Assembly: GCA_035573855.1 (NCBI GenBank)
Contig: DATLZU010000026.1
Coordinates: 1-64,000 of the forward strand
Source of the DNA: DATLZU01 sp035573855
Lineage (GTDB): Bacteria > Nitrospirota > Nitrospiria > Nitrospirales > Nitrospiraceae
DNA length: 64,000 nt
Reading direction: 5' to 3'
Part shown: positions 25,414 to 33,803 of the stretch, one piece after another
Layout: each line of letters begins with the position of its first letter
Position numbering within the stretch: position 1 is the stretch's first letter
Notes under the pieces: generated by a model
The model's database searches: none
Told to the model about the DNA's origin: nothing
The model's input: only the letters and a program-made list of their open reading frames with translations
Made by a program: the position numbers and the translations under genes

Positions 25414-26421
25414 TTAGGATCTCCCCAGCGTGACGACAACGGTCTGTTCTTGTTGCCCGCGCAAGATTTTGACGGTCACTTTCTGGCCCGGCGTCGTCCG
25501 CTCGATTAGATAATTCTTCAACTGCGCACCGGCGGTGATCTCGGTCCCGTCGATCGCCAGAATAACGTCGCCTTTCTGAATACCGGCATCGCGCGCCGGC
25601 CCCATCACTTCGGAGGCCGCCACCCGCCACCGGGTCCCCATCTGAACCGCCGTGAGACCGATGCCAAGTCGCGAAAACGTCGGCTGTTCGCCGCGAATCA
25701 GCGCCGCAACCACCCGATGCACCAGTGATCCCGGCACGGCGAAGGCGAACTGGCTGCAGCGCCCCGGCCCATCCTCCTTTCCTGTCTCGATGATGGCGTG
25801 CATGACGCCCACCAACTGCCCCTGCTCGTCGAAGAGCCCGCCGCCGGAGTTTCCGCTGCACGCCGGGAGTGCGAGTTGCATGAGCCGACCTTCCGCCGTC
25901 GGCAGAAAGGTGTTCGGATTGCCGATCCGGCCGAAACCGAAGGCCGGGCCCCACCCCAGCGGATAGCCGATCGTCAGAACGGCGTCGCCGGCTTGAGGCT
26001 CGCGCTCCGCAAAGCCCACATTCGGCAAGCGGCCCGCGCCATCCGTCAGGCGATACACTGCGATGTCCAGAAATGCGCTAACCCCAACTAGTTTGGCCGG
26101 CAATTCTTCCACATCCGTCGTCAGCACCCGGATCTCCTCCTGCACGATGCGCTTCCCCCGCTCGTCCCGCTCGACCGCATGGTGCGCCGTCAGGATGTAG
26201 CCGTCATGGAGATGGACTCCCGAGGCCTGCATGACGAAATGCCCCTTGCCGGTCTGCTTGTAGGCCTCGTGCTCCGGCGCGAAGATGCCGACCGTGGCCC
26301 GTTTCGCCCGCTCGATCCCGCTGACCGTTTCGGCGGACGCCATGCCGGCCCCGACCCCGCCCATGCTCGCCACGACCACCACGCATCCCGCCGCCAGTAT
26401 CAGGTTCAGCACGCTGCTCAT
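25414..26421 (-). CDS. HtrA/DegP-like trypsin-type serine protease with one PDZ domain
   Basis: 335 residues from the ATG at 26421. A signal peptide (GCVVVVASMGGVGAGMASA) is followed by the protease fold with the catalytic triad H81 (ILTAHHAV), D119 (FLDIAVYR) and S192 (CSGNSGGGLF), then a PDZ domain (LGIGLTAVQ, GIQKGDVILAIDGTEITAG). It is likely a periplasmic quality-control protease. Its start overlaps the stop of the LOG-family gene by four bases, placing it last in a three-gene operon. Confidence 0.9.
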   Translation of the reverse strand: MSSVLNLILAAGCVVVVASMGGVGAGMASAETVSGIERAKRATVGIFAPEHEAYKQTGKGHFVMQASGVHLHDGYILTAHHAVERDERGKRIVQEEIRVLTTDVEELPAKLVGVSAFLDIAVYRLTDGAGRLPNVGFAEREPQAGDAVLTIGYPLGWGPAFGFGRIGNPNTFLPTAEGRLMQLALPACSGNSGGGLFDEQGQLVGVMHAIIETGKEDGPGRCSQFAFAVPGSLVHRVVAALIRGEQPTFSRLGIGLTAVQMGTRWRVAASEVMGPARDAGIQKGDVILAIDGTEITAGAQLKNYLIERTTPGQKVTVKILRGQQEQTVVVTLGRS

Positions 26422-26921
26422 GCCTTCCTCCGATTCAGATGCCGTCTGATCATGTCGACGACCGCCTGCGGCGTGCGCGCCGAGCGAACCAGCCCGCCGC
26501 CAAGTTTCGTGAACATCTTTACCTCCAACGGATCTCCGCCCAGCAGGATCACCGGCTTTCGCGCTTTCAGCGCCAGCGCCACTTCGGAAATCGTCCCGGG
26601 CCCGCCGGGTCCGCAGGCCACCACCACATCGCTGGAGAGGACGTTGATGTTGTTCCGGGCGTTGCCCATATCGGTGATGATTGCCACATCCACGAAGCGT
26701 GACACGCGCGTGCCAGCCGTCGGCAAAACCCCGATCGTCAAGCTGCCGGGAATCCGTTTCGCTCCCCGGTTCACCGCGTCCATCACGCCGGCGGCGCGGC
26801 CGCCGGTCAACAACACCCAGCCGTTGCGGGCGATCCCTTCGCCGAGCTCCGAGGCCAACCTCAGATGTTCCCGGGAGGCCTGGCTCGGCCCCATGACCCC
26901 AATCACCGGTCTGCGCCTCAC
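26418..26921 (-). CDS. LOG/TIGR00725-family nucleotide-binding protein
   Basis: 167 residues from a GTG at 26921 that overlaps the YjbQ stop (GTGA). It has VIGVMGPSQASREHL, LTGGRAAGVMDAVNRGAKR, GVLPTAGTRVSRF and the phosphoribohydrolase-like motif CGPGGPGTISEVALAL, placing it in the Lonely-Guy/lysine-decarboxylase-like fold. Related proteins release free bases from nucleoside monophosphates; the substrate of this subgroup is unproven. It is the middle gene of a tightly overlapping operon. Confidence 0.85.
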   Translation of the reverse strand: MRRRPVIGVMGPSQASREHLRLASELGEGIARNGWVLLTGGRAAGVMDAVNRGAKRIPGSLTIGVLPTAGTRVSRFVDVAIITDMGNARNNINVLSSDVVVACGPGGPGTISEVALALKARKPVILLGGDPLEVKMFTKLGGGLVRSARTPQAVVDMIRRHLNRRKA

Positions 26922-27316
26922 GACGGCGACCACATAACGTGGATCTCGCGTTGCCTCGGCCCGTCCAGTTCCACCAACAGCACTGATTGCCACGTCCCCA
27001 ACACCAGTGCCCCGTCCTTGACGGGCAGGGTGAGCGATGGCCCCAGAATCGACGCCGCCATGTGGGACCAAGCATGAGCCGGATCATGCGCATGCCGAAA
27101 CCGAATCTTCGGGATCATCTGCTCCACCACATCGAGCAAATCGTCTTCCGTCCCCTCTCCCACTTCGCCGGTCGTGAGCGCGGCGGTCGTGTGGGCGAGG
27201 AACAATGCGCACAGGCCGTCCTTGAGCTTGGCTTGCCGGATCAGCTCGTTCACCCGAGCGGTCAGATCGACGATTTGCTTACGCTGCGACGTCGCGACCC
27301 GAACAATGTGTCCCAC
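26918..27316 (-). CDS. YjbQ/UPF0047 family protein
   Basis: 132 residues from a GTG at 27316 that has AAGGA upstream. The family core is seen in LCALFLAHTTAALTTGE, the long helix DLLDVVEQMIP, and HAWSHMAASILGPSLTLPV, then QSVLLVELDGPRQREIHV. Conserved His and Glu residues suggest metal binding; thiamin phosphate synthase activity has been reported for some relatives, but the physiological role is unclear. It is the first gene of the operon with the LOG-family and protease genes. Confidence 0.9.
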   Translation of the reverse strand: MGHIVRVATSQRKQIVDLTARVNELIRQAKLKDGLCALFLAHTTAALTTGEVGEGTEDDLLDVVEQMIPKIRFRHAHDPAHAWSHMAASILGPSLTLPVKDGALVLGTWQSVLLVELDGPRQREIHVMWSPS

Positions 27317-27428
27317 TTCCGTTCCTTGCGCGAAAACGAAGACGGTCGCCGAGGGCGATGCGTGAACGTATGGTGGCAGCTTTGGGCGGGAGGGTCAACC
27401 GGGCGACGATCGGAGAAGCAGCCGATAG

Positions 27429-29101
27429 TCAGAATCTCGACGAGGTCAGCGTCACGTCGGCGCGCGCCCAGGCCTTCTTGAATCGCTGCTCCACGGCCGC
27501 GGCTTCGTCCGTTTTGTTCTGCTTCCTCAAACTCTGGGCCAGTCCGAACAGCGCCCAGCCGTTTTCCGGGTGTCGCGCCAGGTCCTCCCGGTAGATCCGC
27601 TCCGCCTCGGCCGGGCGGCTCGCTTCGAGCAAGACGGCCCCCAAAGAATGGCGGACCGGATAATACCAGAGCGGAGGCTCATAGTAGCGCAACGCGTCTT
27701 CCAACGTGATCGCCTCTGCCAAGCGCGAGACGGCCTGCCCTCGATCGCCGCGTCGGGCGGCAATTTCTCCCGCCAGAACTTTCTCCACAATCCGCGCCAA
27801 CACCGCTACCTGACTCCCGCCCAGGGTTCTGGCTCGAGGCAGGGACTTGACCGCTTCGGCCAGTCTCGCCTGTTTCGCATCCGCCTCGTCGAACCGGCCC
27901 ATCGCCGCGTAGGCCAATCCGCGCGCGTAGCGCCAGATCGCCGCCGTATATACCAACTCGACCGGAGGCGACGGCACGGTTAATACCTCGCTCCATTTCC
28001 CGAACCGGACCAGCGCAAAGAGGAGCATAGGGGTGAATTCTTCCGTCGAGGGATCGTTGCGCGCCTCGTCCCACGAGACCACTCGGTGGAGTTCGCGAGC
28101 GGCTTGAATGGCTTCCCGGCTTCGCCCTTCCATGGCAAGCACCGCCCAGAGGAAGTGGAGGTTGTACGGATAGTAGCCCGTCGGATAGATGCCGGTGAGA
28201 TGCCGGTGTTTTAATATTCTTGATCGACCGCCGCCGCATGCACGTTTCGCTCCACTGCTTCCCGATACCGCCCCAGTCGCAGATAAATGTGGGCGGGCAT
28301 ATGGACAAGATGACCCGCACCCGGGACCAGCCTCGGGAGCCGTTCGGCGCAGGGAAGTGCGCGTTCCGGCCTCTGCGACGCCTCAACGGCATGGATGTAA
28401 TAGTGACACGCCCCCGGATGGTCAGGGTTCAGCGTCAAGACGCGCTCGAGGATCGCGACGATCTCTTCCGTGTTTCCCTTGGGGCACCCGTCAGGAGTCC
28501 AAAAGTTCCACGGCTGCAGGTCCATGCGCGCTTCGGCGAAGAGCGTACCGGCATCACTGTCATCCGGGTCTCGCTCCCAGACTTCCCGCATTGCCTTCGC
28601 GTAAGCTCGGTCCAGTGTCTCCCGTTTCGCGTTCGGGTCCGACGAGTACCGGGCGGCGAGTGCCTCGATGTAGGCGCGCTCCTTTGAGCTGACGCGCTGG
28701 CGCCGCGACAGGGCCTGTTGCAGGGCCTCATACGCCCGGCGTTCCTGTGCCCTGTCCATGGGGGCGTTGATGTTCGGCCCCAGCGTCAGCGCGATGCCCC
28801 AATAGGCCATGGCCGCATTGGGATTGTATCGTGCCGCTTCCTCGAACGAGTGGATCGCCTCCTCGTGATTGAAGGCGTACACCAGCCGGAGTCCCTGATC
28901 AAAATACTGCTGAGCCTTCGCCGATGCCGTGGTGATCGGGTGATGCAGGGCGCCCAGATTGTCGTACAGCGGGACTCCTGCGGACACCTGCTCCGAGACG
29001 TTCTGTCTCGCGCTCGAACACGCTCCAGAAAAAAGCGCCGCAAACAGGACAGCCCCACTCCCCCACACCACAGATCGAGACGCCACGCTCACCCTCCCCA
29101 T
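27429..29101 (-). pseudogene. Tetratricopeptide-repeat lipoprotein, split by a frameshift
   Basis: The gene starts at 29101 with a lipoprotein signal (AVLFAALFSGAC) and TPR-like helices (YFDQGLRLVYAFNHEEAIHS). The reading stops at a TAA (28211-28213) after HAAAVDQEY. The family continues through a GIYPTGYYPYNLHF-like segment, which is present in another frame directly downstream and joins the open reading that ends at 27429 (LAMEGRSREAIQAARELH, YREDLARHPENGWALFGLAQ). One missing base near the AAAA run at 28211 restores a single protein of about 556 residues. It probably scaffolds or binds envelope partners; the exact function is unknown. Confidence 0.8.
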
Positions 29102-29105
29102 ATGC

Positions 29106-29836
29106 TCATAACGACACGTCCGCGCTGGCTGCCGCGACGTCTGGCTCTACGCCGCGCCGCTTGGGTTTCGAGCACCTCACCGCCCGGTTTTCAGGACTTC
29201 GCGGCCTCGCCCGGGCCGACGGCATCACGCGCATCGCCACTTGGTCCAGTTCGTCGCCGAACCGAATCAGGACTTCCTGCTGCGAGCGGATCATCGCCTG
29301 GAGGTCTCAAACTTGCGCGGTGATCTGCGCCAGCTCCCGCTGCTGAGCCTTGACCCGCTCCCGCAGGGCGATCAGAGTCTTGCCGCCTCTCACCATGCGC
29401 ATCGCCTGCGCACGATCCACAAGCCATCGCATCAGCCCGTAGCTCGCCTCCGCGATGCCGCGCCGCATGCCGTTCGGCTTCGGCGGCCATGCCGCGAGCC
29501 CACGGCTGGCCGTCGATACCACGCGCCGCATTGCGGCCACCGCTTGCGCTCGGCAGAGCGCTGCCGCGAAGCGCAAGGCCTCCACCGCTGTCGCCCATCG
29601 GGAGGCAAACCGTTCCCGCATCGTTCGGAGCAGCATGGCCCGTGCGCGGCCCATGTCCCGACCCGTTTGAACCGCTGAGCGGCGCACGCCATCCGGCCTC
29701 GGGCGGCGGCCGCTCCCCGCTCGAGTTTCAACAAGACGAGGGTTCGCGAAAACGGATGGCATCCGGGCGACGGGCGTTCCGTAGGAAGAAGAATCCGGAC
29801 AAGTTTCACGGGAGCCTCTTTGAACATTCGCGCCAT
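29106..29836 (-). pseudogene. Possible decayed coiled-coil gene
   Basis: An ATG at 29836 has an excellent GGAGGTG site and starts MARMFKEAPVKLVRIL, but the convincing downstream part is in another frame: RARAMLLRTMRERFASRWATAVEAL, then LIALRERVKAQQRELAQITAQV. That frame meets a TGA (29307-29309) where CGA would continue into DLQAMIRSQQEVLIRFGDEL and end at 29106. A one-base shift plus one transition would restore a protein of about 240 residues with a C-terminal coiled coil. High GC keeps many frames open, so this may be illusory. Confidence 0.35.
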
Positions 29837-30282
29837 GACAGCACCTCCAATGCGGCGAGCTTCTCAAATGGTCTCAGGCCGCCGTTCGAATTGGAAGAGG
29901 ATGAAAGGAGACGAATCGGTCAGGACCAGAGGAACGTCACGGAGCTTGCGCGCCCGAATGGTGGATCGTATCCGTGCCGAAAGGGTTCAGGAACGGCCAG
30001 GCCGTCTCGGGATCGAGCGAGGAACGTCATGACGTCCTGAAGCCAGCCGCGAACAGCCGGCTAGGGTTTGTGCAGACTGCAGGCACGACTGACTTTCTGT
30101 GTACGCTTGCCCGACGCCTTAGTCAATGGGAGTCCGCCGGGGACGAGGCGCGTTGTCTGGTTCGAACGGCAGAACCCAGGATGGAGAACGGCGGACACGT
30201 TCGTGAATGCGCCGGGACGGCGAAAAACTGGGGGCGGGCCGGCCGCTTCCATGCAGCCAAAGCGGCCGGTCTCGCGGCGCAC
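29837..30282. other. Long intergenic stretch, nothing recognised
   Basis: About 450 bases between two minus-strand genes. Several open readings exist, but none shows a ribosome site with a recognisable product. The sequence may hold a promoter for the genes below it. Confidence 0.45.
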
Positions 30283-30453
30283 CTACTGCGCTACGCACAA
30301 TTCCGGCACCTGCGCACATGCCTCATCCGGCAACGGCGCGGGAACAGGTCTGGGAGGACCAGGCGGCGTGAACGGCGGGCCTTGGGCAATAACCGGCGTG
30401 GCGAAAATCAACACCGTCAGAACGGCGAACACCAAAAGCAGCGATCGTGTCAT
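30283..30453 (-). CDS. Small secreted proline-rich protein, 56 residues
   Basis: A short gene read from the ATG at 30453, preceded by GGGAGGTG eight bases upstream. It has a textbook signal peptide (SLLLVFAVLTVLIFATPVIA, cleavage likely after VIA) and a mature part of about 33 residues with PPFTPPGPPRPVPAPLP and two cysteines (EACAQVPELCVAQ) that could form a disulfide. Function unknown; it is probably periplasmic or surface-exposed. The strong ribosome site and signal peptide make it credible despite its size. Confidence 0.65.
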   Translation of the reverse strand: MTRSLLLVFAVLTVLIFATPVIAQGPPFTPPGPPRPVPAPLPDEACAQVPELCVAQ

Positions 30454-30685
30454 TTATGACACCTCCCTTGTTGTTATGAACTGCCACGGAAGGAGATTCG
30501 GCAAGGACTATGCCATAGCATCAGCCGCACCGATCGCGCACAGTTTCTACAACCCGGCGCAGTTCCAAGGACTTGCACAACAGACTGGCGAGCACAAGTG
30601 CGGCTCTGGCGAAGATGTGTGCACAGTGCAGGCAGGACCCTACACAAGTCGAGTCAGGTGTCCATCCGGAGGACCTCAGATCGAA

Positions 30686-32026
30686 TTAGAATCGCGTCAC
30701 GCTGGAGAAATTGAAGTCCCGGATTTTCATAGCAGGCACAAGCAATTTCCCGGTCTCGGCAGTGACCGCCTCCTCGGGGAGGGTGAACGCATCGATCTCG
30801 TTGAAGGCCCGCAGCGGACTATCATGGAACCGGAAGTTGCGCACCGCCGTCATGATCCGGCCGTCCTCGATCAAGAAGGTGCCATCCCTGGTCATGCCGG
30901 TTAAAGTCAGATCGGTGGGATTCACTGGACGGATGTACCAGAAGTTGGTGACGAGCACGCCGCGGGCCGTGCTGCGGATCAGGTCTTCGAGACCGGGCTT
31001 CGCCGACCCATCTCCCGACAGCAGCGGCGACTCCAACGTCGCAATGTGGTCGATGCCGTGCTCCTTGGCGGTGAACCGATCGTACGACAGTTGTCGGAGC
31101 ACGCCCGCGTCGATCCACGTCGACGCGTTCACAGGGAGCCCCTCGCTCGTGAATCCATAGCCGAGTAAATCAGGATGGTCCGGCCGGTTCTTCAGCGATA
31201 GCCGCGGGTCGACGACCCGTCGGTCCAGCTTGCCGCTGAACGGGCTGGTTCCCCTGTAGAACGCCTTGGCGTCCAACATCCAGATGAACCAGGTCAGAAG
31301 ACCGGCCACTGCCGGCGCTTCAAGAATGACCGCATAGCGGCCGGCCGGTATCTCTTTCGCTCCAACGGACCGTTTCGCTTTGTCGATGGCGATCTGCGTC
31401 CGTTCACGCACGGCAAGCCGATCGATCGACCGGTGCGCTGCGGAGGCCCAGCCGCTCGCTTCGCCATGCTGCGCCGTCAGGCTGAACCGCGCCTCAGTCC
31501 GTTCCTCGTGAGCGAAGAGACCGGTGTTCGCGGCCACGCCGACGGTCGCGGCGGATGACGACACGATGCCAGCCGCCGTGAGCCGCTCGCCCCGGCACAA
31601 CTCGATCGCCTCCCGTGCGTACGCCAAGCGCCCGGCCGGGCCCGCCGCCGCGGTTTCCGGCCGCGCCGCAGGCCATGCTGGGTAGGATTGCGGGTCGACC
31701 GGCGGCAGATATTCTGGGTCCTCGGGAGAAACCCGCGCGAGGCGCTCGGCGCGTTTGAGCGTCTCCTGCACCGAACCCGCGGTCAGGTCCGTCGTGCCGG
31801 CGGATCCATGCCGGCGGCCGAACGCGACCGTGACGCTGAACGAGATTCGCCGCGTGTCGACGTTTTGGACGACCTGATTGTTGGCGAAGCGGACGGTGCC
31901 GCCGCGTTGATCGTGCAGCGAGACGAACGTGTGGTCGCCGCTCGAGTGTTTGAACACCAGATCGGCGAGGAATCGGAATTCGTCCCGGTCGGTCAGTTTG
32001 GGTACGGCGGCCGAGCCTTTGGTCAT
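30686..32026 (-). CDS. pmbA: PmbA/TldE-like protease subunit
   Basis: 446 residues from the ATG at 32026, overlapping the TldD stop by four bases. The sequence follows the PmbA/TldE pattern: ISFSVTVAFGRRHGSAGTTDL early, AVILEAPAVAGLLTWF, SEGLPVNASTWIDAGVLRQL, and the C-terminal GTFLIEDGRIMTAVRNFRF. This subunit lacks the metal-binding HExxxH motif and forms a heterodimeric metalloprotease with TldD that degrades unfolded peptides and matures some ribosomal peptides. No microcin-like precursor is visible nearby. Confidence 0.92.
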   Translation of the reverse strand: MTKGSAAVPKLTDRDEFRFLADLVFKHSSGDHTFVSLHDQRGGTVRFANNQVVQNVDTRRISFSVTVAFGRRHGSAGTTDLTAGSVQETLKRAERLARVSPEDPEYLPPVDPQSYPAWPAARPETAAAGPAGRLAYAREAIELCRGERLTAAGIVSSSAATVGVAANTGLFAHEERTEARFSLTAQHGEASGWASAAHRSIDRLAVRERTQIAIDKAKRSVGAKEIPAGRYAVILEAPAVAGLLTWFIWMLDAKAFYRGTSPFSGKLDRRVVDPRLSLKNRPDHPDLLGYGFTSEGLPVNASTWIDAGVLRQLSYDRFTAKEHGIDHIATLESPLLSGDGSAKPGLEDLIRSTARGVLVTNFWYIRPVNPTDLTLTGMTRDGTFLIEDGRIMTAVRNFRFHDSPLRAFNEIDAFTLPEEAVTAETGKLLVPAMKIRDFNFSSVTRF

Positions 32027-33480
32027 GACGCAGCTTGTCCTCGAATCACGTCCACGTTCCGGAAGCGCGCGTGCACGGCGGCGTGGGTCATCCAACCGGA
32101 CTGACCGGGCTGACCCTTCCCGCAGGTGACGAACCCGAAGCGGCGGCGGTGCGAACGGTCCGCCACGCCGTCGCACCGGCCCCAGAACTCCGGTGTGATG
32201 CCGTGATAGATCACATCCCGGAGCATGTGCGTGCGCCGCCCGTGCTCAATCAGCCAGAAGGCATCGCCGCCAAACTGAAAATTGTACCGCCGCTGGTCGA
32301 TGCTGTAAGAGCCGTGCCCTTCGATGTAGATGCCGCGTTTCACGTCGGCGACGAGATCGTTCAGCGTGGCTGCGCCGGGCTCCAGCCCGATGTTGGCGAT
32401 CCGCACGATTGGCACGCTGCCCCAACCGTCCGCCCGGTTCGACCCGCGCGAGCGTGGCTCGCCGATCTTGGGCGCCATTTCGCGGTTCGTGCAGTAGCCG
32501 ACGAAGATCCCCTCGCGCACGATGTCCCACTTCTGGCAGGTCACTCCGTCGTCGTCGTACCCCGTGGCGGCGAGCGTCTCCGGCTCGGTGTTGTCGGCCA
32601 CGAGGTTTACATGCGTCGACCCATAGCGGAAGGTCCCGCGCTTGTCGGGTGTGAGAAAACTCGTCCCCGCATAGTTCGCCTCATAGCCCAGCGCGCGATC
32701 CAGCTCGCTGGGATGGCCGCAGGATTCGTGGATGGTGAGCGACAGATGCTCCGGATCGAGCACGAGATCGTAGCACCCTGGAGCCACCGGAGGAGCCTTG
32801 ACTTTCTCCACCGCCTGCGCAGCGATGCGCGGCGCCTCGGCCAAGAAGTTGGCCTCGGCGATCAGCTCGTAGCCGGTGCGGAGGTGCGGCGTGCTGAAAC
32901 TGCGCGAAGCGAAGCGTCCGTCGTGGACTGCGGTCGCCTCGAAGTCCCCTTGGGTCGCCAAAAGATCGAACTCCAACCGCGAGCCTTCGGTGGAGACGAA
33001 CAACTTGAGATCGCGACGGGCCCAGAGGTTCGCGCGGCTGCGGACGATGCCGGGCTGCCGGTGGACGTACTCCATCACATCCAGCAGCAGCATCGCCTTG
33101 TCTTCCAGCGGCACGGAGAAGGGATCGCTCCGCCGAGGCGTGATCACCCGGTCTCGATGGACCGGCTCGTCCGCTAGGCGCACCGGCTCGCTGAGCAGAG
33201 CGGCCGACCCCTTGGCGATCTCGATCGCCAGCTCGGCGACCTTCGGCACCTCCTCCAGGGACAGGATCGAGCTGGCCGCAAATCCCCAGGCGCCACGGTA
33301 GAGCACGCGCACGCCGAAGCCGCTGTCGCGGCTGTCCCGCACCTGCGCAATCCGCCGATCCTCGCCGTGAACGGTCTGCGTCACGCTGTCCAGAATGCGA
33401 ATATCGCCGTACTCCGCGCCGACCGCCCGGACGCGCGACAAGGCCAGCTCGGCCAGTTCATCCCAGTTCGCCGCCTTCAC
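32023..33480 (-). CDS. tldD: TldD-like metalloprotease subunit
   Basis: 485 residues from a GTG at 33480. The zinc motif is HESCGHPSE (H251, E252, H256), with the C-terminal cysteine ligand region FVTCGKG. Other family stretches are LVLDPEHLSLTIH, GYDDDGVTCQKWDIVREGIF and RGIYIEGHGSYSIDQ. It is the catalytic half of the TldD/TldE protease; pmbA follows with a four-base overlap. Known roles include peptide maturation and antitoxin CcdA turnover in other bacteria. Confidence 0.93.
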   Translation of the reverse strand: MKAANWDELAELALSRVRAVGAEYGDIRILDSVTQTVHGEDRRIAQVRDSRDSGFGVRVLYRGAWGFAASSILSLEEVPKVAELAIEIAKGSAALLSEPVRLADEPVHRDRVITPRRSDPFSVPLEDKAMLLLDVMEYVHRQPGIVRSRANLWARRDLKLFVSTEGSRLEFDLLATQGDFEATAVHDGRFASRSFSTPHLRTGYELIAEANFLAEAPRIAAQAVEKVKAPPVAPGCYDLVLDPEHLSLTIHESCGHPSELDRALGYEANYAGTSFLTPDKRGTFRYGSTHVNLVADNTEPETLAATGYDDDGVTCQKWDIVREGIFVGYCTNREMAPKIGEPRSRGSNRADGWGSVPIVRIANIGLEPGAATLNDLVADVKRGIYIEGHGSYSIDQRRYNFQFGGDAFWLIEHGRRTHMLRDVIYHGITPEFWGRCDGVADRSHRRRFGFVTCGKGQPGQSGWMTHAAVHARFRNVDVIRGQAAS

Positions 33481-33803
33481 TGTTCCGGACTCAATGCGTC
33501 GTCAAAAGGTGTGGCCGGGGAGCTAGTATAGCAGTCTTCATTGGGTTCGCCATATATGGACCTGGCACATAGCACGCAGCTAACGGCCAGCACCGCAGAG
33601 CGACTTGCTGCCGACTATCGGTCTGGCTCGCACAGTCTCCATTGCCTTCTGGGCCACCCTGTTTCACCCGTTGCCACTGAATCGCAAGCGTGTCCCCCAC
33701 AATCGCCCCCACCCCACTCCCCCTCGAAGGGAAAGGGGGTGAAGCGATTAGCTATTCACCATTGGCCGCTGGCTATTTTTCAAAACAGGCCCGAGGAGGT
33801 CGG
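33481..33803. other. Intergenic stretch between hpnR and tldD
   Basis: About 320 bases with no supported gene. It holds short C-rich and G-rich runs (around 33711-33738) that could pair and a TTAGCTATT/TGGCTATTTTT patch, resembling decayed palindromic intergenic elements. No clear terminator or promoter can be defined. Confidence 0.4.

Noticed and set aside
32035..33177. A 380-codon open reading on the plus strand
   Set aside because: It is the shadow of tldD on the other strand, with no family match visible.
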